Assembly (NCBI GenBank): GCA_006227095.1
Contig: SBFZ01000145.1
Location: 1-8,122 of the forward strand
Reading direction: 5' to 3'
Source: Bacteroidota bacterium
GTDB lineage: Bacteria; Bacteroidota; Bacteroidia; Bacteroidales; VadinHA17
Length of the DNA stretch: 8,122 bases
Made by a program: the position numbers and the translations under genes. The notes beneath the pieces were generated by a model. It saw nothing but the letters and a program-made list of their open reading frames with translations, did no database searches and was not told the DNA's origin. Positions 1-8,122 of the stretch are shown here, piece by piece (the first letter of the stretch is position 1; each line of letters starts with the position of its first letter).

Positions 1-61
1 ATGAAGGGTAATAACACAGTTACCTTTTAAACAATCGCAGCGGGGTTTCCGTTTATTATTC

Positions 62-679
62 GTGACAGCAATAGAAAAAAACAAGAGACGTACCGGGTGG
101 GTGGTCATGCTGACTGCGGTTACAATGATCATTGAGATTGTCGCTGGATGGCTGACAGGCTCCATGGCTCTGCTGGCCGACGGTATTCACATGGGTTCCC
201 ATGTGCTTGCCATAGGCCTCAGCTGGGCAGCCTATGTCCTGGTTCAAAGACTCTCAGCCAATCCGTCGTTTACCGGCAACAAGGAGAAGGTGCTTACTCT
301 TTCAGGATACACCAGCGGGCTTATACTTCTGATATTTGCAGGGATGATTGTCGCCGGTGCCATTGGAAGGTTCATCAACCCCCGCGTTATTGAATACCGT
401 GAGGCCATAATGATTGCATTCATAGGACTGGGGGTGAATATCCTCAGTGCATTCCTTTTGCATCATGACCATGAAGAGAGGGATAATAACATCAGGGCGG
501 CATACCTTCATGTACTTGCAGATACCCTGACGAGCCTTGCAGCTATCATCGGACTGGCAACGGCAATGATATGGGAACTTCCATATGTTGACGCCGTGGC
601 AGCACTCTTAAGCTCGGCAGTGATAGTCAAATGGTCGCTGGGCCTGCTAAGAGACTCAGGGAGAGAACTTATATCCTGA
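62..679 (+). CDS. DmeF-like CDF divalent metal exporter lacking the C-terminal domain
   Basis: This 205-residue inner-membrane protein is a cation diffusion facilitator, a family of proton-coupled antiporters that expel divalent metals such as Co, Ni or Zn. Six hydrophobic segments are visible at about residues 12-31, 34-60, 82-104, 115-134, 147-168 and 173-195. The metal-site pairs of the family are present: H43xxxH47 in TM2 (ADGIHMGSH) and H150xxxD154 in TM5 (HVLADTLTS). A short His-rich loop (HHDHEE, 134-139) lies before TM5. The HxxxH form in TM2 resembles the DmeF group more than ZitB-type HxxxD proteins; this is from memory of the families. The protein ends at LLRDSGRELIS, where full-length CDFs (about 300 residues) continue into a cytoplasmic ferredoxin-like domain. 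The start is GTG 62; no other ATG/GTG/TTG lies between the in-frame stop at 2-4 and TM1, and no Shine-Dalgarno is seen, so the start is uncertain. Substrate metal is not certain. Confidence 0.85.
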   Translation: MTAIEKNKRRTGWVVMLTAVTMIIEIVAGWLTGSMALLADGIHMGSHVLAIGLSWAAYVLVQRLSANPSFTGNKEKVLTLSGYTSGLILLIFAGMIVAGAIGRFINPRVIEYREAIMIAFIGLGVNILSAFLLHHDHEERDNNIRAAYLHVLADTLTSLAAIIGLATAMIWELPYVDAVAALLSSAVIVKWSLGLLRDSGRELIS

Positions 680-859
680 ACCTCCTAAAAAATGTTAAAT
701 CATAAAATCATGAGATATGTCATCAAATGCTCATTATACGGACCTTAGATTTGTTGATGCCTAATTAGTGTATCTCTTACACTTCAGTCTTAAGGGGATT
801 TGTCTGTGACAAATTTCACATTATAAGATAGTTTAGGTTTTAGGGGTTATTTTTACATA
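680..859 (+). other. Non-coding stretch with two stem-loops before a terminator
   Basis: No convincing gene is seen between the metal exporter and the terminator. The longest start-to-stop reading I followed is an 18-codon ORF at 692-748 with no support. Two small perfect hairpins can be read: AGTGTA/TACACT with a 5-nt loop (767-783), and ATTTGTC/GACAAAT with a 3-nt loop (798-814, extendable by a G-U pair). A TAGTTTAG sequence at 829-836 resembles a -7 box with one mismatch, but it lacks a well-spaced -33 partner. The stretch could be a long 3' UTR of the exporter mRNA or a small RNA ending at the 860-892 terminator; the sequence alone does not decide. Confidence 0.35.
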
Positions 860-892
860 CCGTCCCGGTGCACCGGGACGGTTTTCTTTTTG
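860..892 (+). terminator. Strong rho-independent terminator
   Basis: A perfect 22-nt palindrome spans 860-881 (CCGTCCCGGTG followed by its reverse complement). It folds as a GC-rich 9-bp stem with a TGCA loop and is followed directly by a T-rich tract (ttttcttttt, 882-891). The T tract is only on the + side, so it terminates rightward transcription. It isolates the exporter and the non-coding stretch from the methyltransferase gene. Confidence 0.9.
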
Positions 893-1011
893 TGTCTGGC
901 ATGGGTTATAACTCAGGAGCTGAAATCCCGGACGCGCCATGACAACAGGAAGCAATAGCAGATGGTGGGGTGATAAATGACACCCGGGTAATTCGTATCG
1001 TATTCATTGGT

Positions 1012-1019
1012 TATCTTTG
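1012..1019 (+). promoter_or_regulatory. Bacteroidetes -7 promoter box for the rRNA methyltransferase
   Basis: TATCTTTG matches the Bacteroidetes primary-sigma -7 consensus TAnnTTTG at every defined position. The -33 element is poor (only TTCG at 992-995, spacer 16). Transcription would begin near 1023-1027, just upstream of ATG 1038, giving a very short leader. The last three bases of the box are the TTG that could be misread as the start codon of the downstream gene. Confidence 0.55.
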
Positions 1020-1037
1020 TCCGTACAGAAAACCAGG

Positions 1038-2504
1038 ATGCTGCCATCAGAATTTCTTGAACGGATCAGGACCCAGGCATACATCGATTCAGTGGGCCTT
1101 GTTAAGGCGCTGTCCGGGCCGGCTGCAACATCGGTACGTATCAATGTCCGAAAGTGGTCCCAACAGATTAACGGTTATGAGAGGGTGGAGTGGGAACCGG
1201 ATGGATTTTATCTTCCGGGCCGGCCTCTCTTCACCGCAGACCCGCTGTTTCATGCCGGGGTATACTATCCCCAGGAGTCGTCGAGCATGTTTGCCGGAGA
1301 GATGTTCAGGCAGCTGACCGCCGGGAAGGATGGCTTGCGTGTTCTTGATCTCTGCGGAGCCCCGGGAGGAAAGAGCACTCATCTGGCTCATCTGGTCGGT
1401 GATGATGGCCTGCTGGTTGCAAACGAGGTTATCAGGTCACGGGCTGCCGTGCTGGCTGAAAACATTACCAAATGGGGTACCGGCAACGTAATGGTGACCA
1501 ATGCAGACCCGTCACGGTTTGCTTTGCTTCCGGATTTCTTTGATGTTATCGTGGCCGACGCGCCCTGCTCCGGTGAGGGTATGTTCAGGTCACCTGTCGC
1601 GGTAAGTGAGTGGTCGGTTCATAATGCCAGGCTCTGCAGTGAGCGGCAGCGAAGGATAGTAATGGAGGCGTGGCCTTCATTAAAACCCGGAGGGATACTT
1701 ATCTATTCCACCTGTACATTCAACCCGGCTGAAAATGAGGAGAATATCGCATGGCTGGCATCTGTTGCCGGAGCCCGGTCACTTCCCGTCACTCTCCCCG
1801 ACGCAAAGTCTCTTTCCGCAACTCTCCCAGGAGTCCGGTCGCATCCCGGCTCCATCCCGGGAGGGAGTAATATCGTTCCCATCAGATTCAGCGGGATTGA
1901 AGGGTACGGTTTCCATCCCGGCAGGATAAGGGGAGAGGGCTTTTTCATTGCGGCCCTGCGCAAGCCTGAAGCTTTGCTGAAAGGGCCGGCACACACACGT
2001 GTGAAAGATTACAGGAAGGGAGCCGGAAGCGGTGGTCACAGAAAGGAGAGCCTGAAACCTTCGAAGGAGGCATTTGCGCTCACCGCTCCGCTTGCCACTT
2101 TTGGCAGTGAAAGGGTAGTGATGCTGAATGGGAAAATTACCGCACTGGCGACAGAGGCAGCACTTTCAAGCTTTATTGGTGAAAGGCTTCCGGTAATAAA
2201 GTGGGGTACCATGATCGGAGAGCTTAAGAAGAATGACCTGGTACCGGCACATGACATTGCGATGTCTGTCAGGATGAGGGAAGGGGCCTGGCCTGTATTC
2301 CCGCTGTCACTTGAACAGGCACTGTCATACCTGAGACTGGAACCGCTGAAGGTTTCATCAATGCCTGAAGGAAGGGTTCTCGTGACTTACCGTGGTGTCC
2401 CTCTTGGTTTTGTCAATAACCTGGGCACGCGGGTAAACAACGGTTATCCGCAGGGATGGCGGATAAGGATGGAAATTCCCCCCGGACTGGAAGAAATTTT
2501 ATGA
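1038..2504 (+). CDS. rsmF: RsmF/NOL1-NOP2-sun family rRNA (cytosine-C5) methyltransferase
   Basis: This 488-residue cytoplasmic enzyme transfers a methyl group from SAM to C5 of a cytosine in RNA; in E. coli the RsmF target is 16S C1407. The SAM motif LDLCGAPGGKSTHLA is at residues 103-117. The two catalytic cysteines are C177 in motif IV (DAPCSGEG) and C226 in motif VI (YSTCTFNP), followed by NEEN (233-236) and the family block HPGRIRGEGFF (293-303). The C-terminal part (about 350-488) resembles the PUA-like RNA-binding module, ending with GFVNNLGTRVNNGYPQGW. Length is near the E. coli protein (479). I chose ATG 1038 over TTG 1017, because the TTG lies inside the -7 promoter box and the protein from M1 (MLPSEFLERI) matches the family's N-terminus. 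Residues 245-274 are an odd threefold decapeptide repeat. The exact methylated position in this organism is inferred from the family. Confidence 0.93.
   Translation: MLPSEFLERIRTQAYIDSVGLVKALSGPAATSVRINVRKWSQQINGYERVEWEPDGFYLPGRPLFTADPLFHAGVYYPQESSSMFAGEMFRQLTAGKDGLRVLDLCGAPGGKSTHLAHLVGDDGLLVANEVIRSRAAVLAENITKWGTGNVMVTNADPSRFALLPDFFDVIVADAPCSGEGMFRSPVAVSEWSVHNARLCSERQRRIVMEAWPSLKPGGILIYSTCTFNPAENEENIAWLASVAGARSLPVTLPDAKSLSATLPGVRSHPGSIPGGSNIVPIRFSGIEGYGFHPGRIRGEGFFIAALRKPEALLKGPAHTRVKDYRKGAGSGGHRKESLKPSKEAFALTAPLATFGSERVVMLNGKITALATEAALSSFIGERLPVIKWGTMIGELKKNDLVPAHDIAMSVRMREGAWPVFPLSLEQALSYLRLEPLKVSSMPEGRVLVTYRGVPLGFVNNLGTRVNNGYPQGWRIRMEIPPGLEEIL
1770..1859 (+). repeat. Three in-frame 30-bp tandem repeats inside rsmF
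   Basis: Three consecutive 30-nt units encode the decapeptides GARSLPVTLP, DAKSLSATLP and GVRSHPGSIP (residues 245-254, 255-264, 265-274). By hand comparison units 1 and 3 share about 22 of 30 bases, and unit 2 shares roughly 19 to 20 with unit 1. The array lies in the variable loop between motif VI and the GEGFF block, so it probably forms a Pro/Ser-rich surface extension and does not touch the catalytic residues. Confidence 0.75.
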
Positions 2505-2511
2505 AAGAGTC

Positions 2512-2544
2512 TTTGTTGAACTAAACTTTCACAACATTTATTTG
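2512..2544 (+). promoter_or_regulatory. Candidate Bacteroidetes promoter for fhs
   Basis: TTTG at 2512-2515 and TTTATTTG at 2537-2544 form a -33/-7 pair with a 21-nt spacer; the -7 box has one mismatch to TAnnTTTG. This predicts a leader of about 48 nt before ATG 2598. A second, weaker option is TTTG 2541-2544 with TATATTTA 2569-2576 (spacer 24). The whole gap from 2519 to 2585 is AT-rich. No intrinsic terminator for the upstream methyltransferase is visible here. Confidence 0.45.
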
Positions 2545-2597
2545 TTCTTCTGAAAAAAAATTAAAACCTATATTTATATAAAACAATTCTTTCCCCT

Positions 2598-4268
2598 ATG
2601 AAGACAGACATCGAGATTGCCCAGAGTGCCGCCATAAGGCCGATAACGGAAGTTGCTGAGAAGCTGGGTCTGAAGGAGGATGACCTTGAGCTCTACGGAA
2701 AATACAAGGCCAAGCTTCCCCTTTCACTTATAGATGAAAAGAAAGCTGCCAGGGCGAAGCTCATCCTGGTTACTGCCATAACGCCCACGCCTGCCGGTGA
2801 GGGAAAAACAACAACATCAATAGGTCTTACCCAGGGATTGAACCAGCTTGGCAAGAAAGCGACAGTGGTGCTCAGGGAACCCTCACTCGGTCCTGTTTTC
2901 GGTATAAAGGGTGGTGCAGCCGGGGGAGGTTACTCACAGGTAATACCGATGGAAGACATTAACCTCCATTTTACAGGTGATCTTTCAGCTGTTGAGAAAG
3001 CCCATAACCTGCTTTCTGCAATGATTGACAACAATATTCAGGCTTCTGACGGGAACCTGGGTCTTGACCCGCGGACCATCTCATGGAAGAGGGTCATGGA
3101 TATGAATGACCGTTCGCTACGTGACATTGTGATCGGTCTCGGTGGCACAGCCCAGGGGGTGCCAAGGGAGACCGGTTTTGACATCACTGCCGCCTCTGAG
3201 GTGATGGCTATTCTGTGCCTGGCAACGGGTATAAGTGACCTGAAGGAGCGTCTCGGGAACATCTTTATTGGTTATACATATTCGGGTAAGCCAATATATG
3301 CCCGTGACCTCAGAGCCCAGGGAGCGATGGCGGCATTGCTCAAGGATGCGCTGAAACCAAATCTTGTACAGACACTTGAAGGCACTCCTGCCATTATTCA
3401 TGGAGGCCCGTTTGCAAACATTGCCCAGGGCACGAACTCCATTCTTGCTACCAAAATGGGGTTGTCACTCAGTGATTATGTGGTCACCGAAGCCGGTTTT
3501 GCCAGTGACCTCGGTGCAGAGAAATTCTTCAATATCAAGTCGCAGGTAGGTAAACTAAAGACAAATGCAGTAGTCATTGTGGCCACCATCAGGGCGCTGA
3601 AATATCATGGCGGAGTCAAACTGTCGGAGCTTCCCAATGAAAACCTGGAGGCACTGAACAAGGGGTTCGAGAACCTTGACAAGCATATTGAGAACATGCA
3701 TTACTACGGGTTCAGGCCGGTGGTTGCAGTCAACCGCTTCAGTTCTGATACGGATGCAGAGATAGAGCTTCTCAAGAACTATTGTGACGAGCATAACGTA
3801 AAGGTTGCCGTCAATACGGCATGGGCTGACGGAGGAAAGGGTGCCGTTGAGCTGGCCAGGGCTGTCATAGAGGCCACTGAGGCATGCACTGACTGCTTCA
3901 CACCACTTTATGACCTTTCATGGCCGCTGGAAAAGAAAATTGAAACAATTACATCCCTGATGTATGGCGCAAGGAATGTTGAGTATACCCTTGAGGCAAA
4001 GGATCAGCTCAAGAAGATCACTGACCTCGGACTTGGCAATCTTGCCGTTTGTATAGCCAAGACCCAGAAGTCACTTTCTGATGATCAGGCCAAGCGCAAC
4101 AGACCCAGGGACTTTACCGTCCGTATCCGCAGGGTTGAACTCTCCTCCGGTGCGGGGTTCATTGTGCCGATTGCAGGTGCAATAATGCGAATGCCGGGAC
4201 TTCCTTCCGTGCCTTCTGCAGAAAAGATCGATATTGATGACAAGGGACAGATAAGCGGACTATTCTGA
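2598..4268 (+). CDS. fhs: Formate-tetrahydrofolate ligase (10-formyl-THF synthetase)
   Basis: This cytoplasmic enzyme joins formate to tetrahydrofolate with ATP, giving 10-formyl-THF for purine and fMet-tRNA synthesis; it can also run toward formate and ATP. The 556 residues match the usual monofunctional length. The ATP-binding loop TPAGEGKTTT is at about 64-73. The first family signature, GIKGGAAGGGY, is at 102-112 and the second, VATIRALKYHGG, at 328-339. EPSLGPVFG precedes the first signature, and the C-terminal block GAGFIVPIAGAIMRMPGLP is intact. ATG 2598 (MKTDIEIAQ) gives the expected N-terminus. The TGA stop (4266-4268) overlaps or touches the start region of the following mobA-type gene, so the two are probably co-transcribed and translationally coupled. 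No defect is visible. Confidence 0.97.
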   Translation: MKTDIEIAQSAAIRPITEVAEKLGLKEDDLELYGKYKAKLPLSLIDEKKAARAKLILVTAITPTPAGEGKTTTSIGLTQGLNQLGKKATVVLREPSLGPVFGIKGGAAGGGYSQVIPMEDINLHFTGDLSAVEKAHNLLSAMIDNNIQASDGNLGLDPRTISWKRVMDMNDRSLRDIVIGLGGTAQGVPRETGFDITAASEVMAILCLATGISDLKERLGNIFIGYTYSGKPIYARDLRAQGAMAALLKDALKPNLVQTLEGTPAIIHGGPFANIAQGTNSILATKMGLSLSDYVVTEAGFASDLGAEKFFNIKSQVGKLKTNAVVIVATIRALKYHGGVKLSELPNENLEALNKGFENLDKHIENMHYYGFRPVVAVNRFSSDTDAEIELLKNYCDEHNVKVAVNTAWADGGKGAVELARAVIEATEACTDCFTPLYDLSWPLEKKIETITSLMYGARNVEYTLEAKDQLKKITDLGLGNLAVCIAKTQKSLSDDQAKRNRPRDFTVRIRRVELSSGAGFIVPIAGAIMRMPGLPSVPSAEKIDIDDKGQISGLF

Positions 4269-4842
4269 TCAAGGCATTTCCTGACATATCGGCAGCCATC
4301 CTGGCTGGCGGACGGGCCTCCAGGATGGGGGGGATTAACAAGGCTCTGATAGAGATTGGTGGAATCACGGTTATTAAACGTACCCTGGCCATAATTGAAC
4401 CATTGTTCGGCGAGATTATTGCAGCCGGGTGGCCTTCCGGTGATCCACTGCCTTCCAGTGTCATTGCAGTGCAGGACAACTACCCCGGGATAGGACCCCT
4501 GGCAGGTATTGAGGCAGCCCTCAGGGCATCCCGCACACAGGCACTGTTCGTCTTCGGAGGAGATATGCCGTGGCTTTCTGCTGATATTATAAAGAAACAG
4601 GCTGATTATTATCTGAAGAATCCTTCAGATATTCTTGTTGCCAGGTCAGATGGACTCCCGGAACCGTTACATTCAATTTACGGCAAGGCAATCCATCAGG
4701 CGCTGGTCAGATATATTGAAGAAGGAGGCAGCCCTGCCATAATTGATTTTTACAAATTCACTGATACCAGGTTCTTCGAACTACCGCAGACTGAGGAGAC
4801 CCGGAGGGCCCTTACAAACATCAACAGGCCCTCTGATTTAAA

Positions 4843-4849
<7 letters not shown>
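4265..4849 (+). CDS. mobA: MobA-type molybdenum cofactor guanylyltransferase with a non-canonical start
   Basis: MobA transfers GMP from GTP to Mo-molybdopterin, a step toward the bis-MGD cofactor of formate dehydrogenases, nitrate reductases and DMSO-reductase-type enzymes. Read from CTG 4265 the protein has 194 residues, close to E. coli MobA. The nucleotide-binding motif ILAGGRASRMGG is at 12-23, followed by NKAL (25-28), PGIGPLAGI (74-82) and FGGDMP (97-102), where D100 is the expected Mg ligand. The first standard start codon, ATG 4325, encodes M21 inside that motif and would remove the LAGG loop, so it cannot be the true start. In this frame the stop at 4238-4240 is followed by no ATG, GTG or TTG before 4325. 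The options are CTG 4265 (CTGA overlap with the fhs stop), ATC 4268 or ATT 4262. A related cytidylyltransferase (MocA-like) is possible but less likely. Confidence 0.85.
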
Positions 4850-8101
<3,252 letters not shown>

Positions 8102-8122
8102 GCGAGTTACATAACGGCTTCG

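Noticed and set aside
1..30. Short open frame MKGNNTVTF ending in TAA at the left edge
   Set aside because: It may be the tail of a gene lying mostly outside the window or chance; nine codons give no recognisable similarity.
692..748. 18-codon ORF after the exporter stop
   Set aside because: No start context, no similarity to the missing CDF domain, and too short to distinguish from chance.
967..985. GGGTG/CACCC hairpin upstream of rsmF
   Set aside because: Only five base pairs with an 8-nt loop and no T tract; expected by chance.
1703..2039. Minus-strand ORFs opposite rsmF
   Set aside because: They are antisense shadows of a well-supported gene and arise in its GC-rich, repeat-containing part.
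2514..2536. TGTTG/CAACA inverted repeat after rsmF as a terminator
   Set aside because: The stem is five AT-rich pairs with a long loop and no following T run of the right kind.
4260..4270. A -1 ribosomal frameshift that would make an Fhs-MobA fusion
   Set aside because: The -1 frame does lead into mobA, but no slippery heptamer precedes the fhs stop and Fhs ends at its normal C-terminus, so an independent start is simpler.

Overview
The window looks like a chromosomal segment from a member of the Bacteroidota, probably an anaerobic Bacteroidales-type organism. Three things point there: near-consensus Bacteroidetes promoter boxes (TAnnTTTG at -7, TTTG at -33) upstream of several genes, starts without clear Shine-Dalgarno sequences, and the set of proteins encoded. 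All five recognisable genes are on the + strand. I see no mobile element, CRISPR array, tRNA or rRNA.

Layout: (1) 62-679 encodes a DmeF-like cation diffusion facilitator (CDF metal exporter). It has all six membrane segments but stops where the cytoplasmic C-terminal domain should begin. (2) 680-1037 is non-coding. It holds two small stem-loops, a strong intrinsic terminator (860-892) and a -7 promoter box just before the next gene. (3) 1038-2504 encodes an RsmF/NOL1-type rRNA m5C methyltransferase with an in-frame triplicated 30-bp repeat in a variable loop. (4) 2598-4268 encodes formate-tetrahydrofolate ligase (fhs) behind its own AT-rich promoter region. (5) Directly overlapping or abutting the fhs stop is a MobA-type molybdenum cofactor guanylyltransferase. 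Its conserved nucleotide-binding N-terminus is present, but its reading frame has no ATG/GTG/TTG upstream of that motif. (6) 4895-8101 encodes a large LacZ-type GH2 beta-galactosidase lipoprotein. It is preceded by a perfect -7 box embedded in a perfect 10-bp inverted repeat, a candidate operator.

How the genes fit together: fhs and mobA appear to be a translationally coupled pair. Fhs consumes or produces formate in folate one-carbon metabolism. MobA completes the guanylylated molybdopterin cofactor used by many enzymes, including formate dehydrogenases, so a shared formate theme is plausible but is inference. The beta-galactosidase appears to be a separate, probably regulated transcription unit for periplasmic sugar breakdown. 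The metal exporter and rRNA methyltransferase are separate units split by the terminator. Most of the window is ordinary housekeeping and catabolic DNA. The most interesting points are the mobA start, the operator-like dyad, the truncated CDF protein and the repeat inside the methyltransferase.
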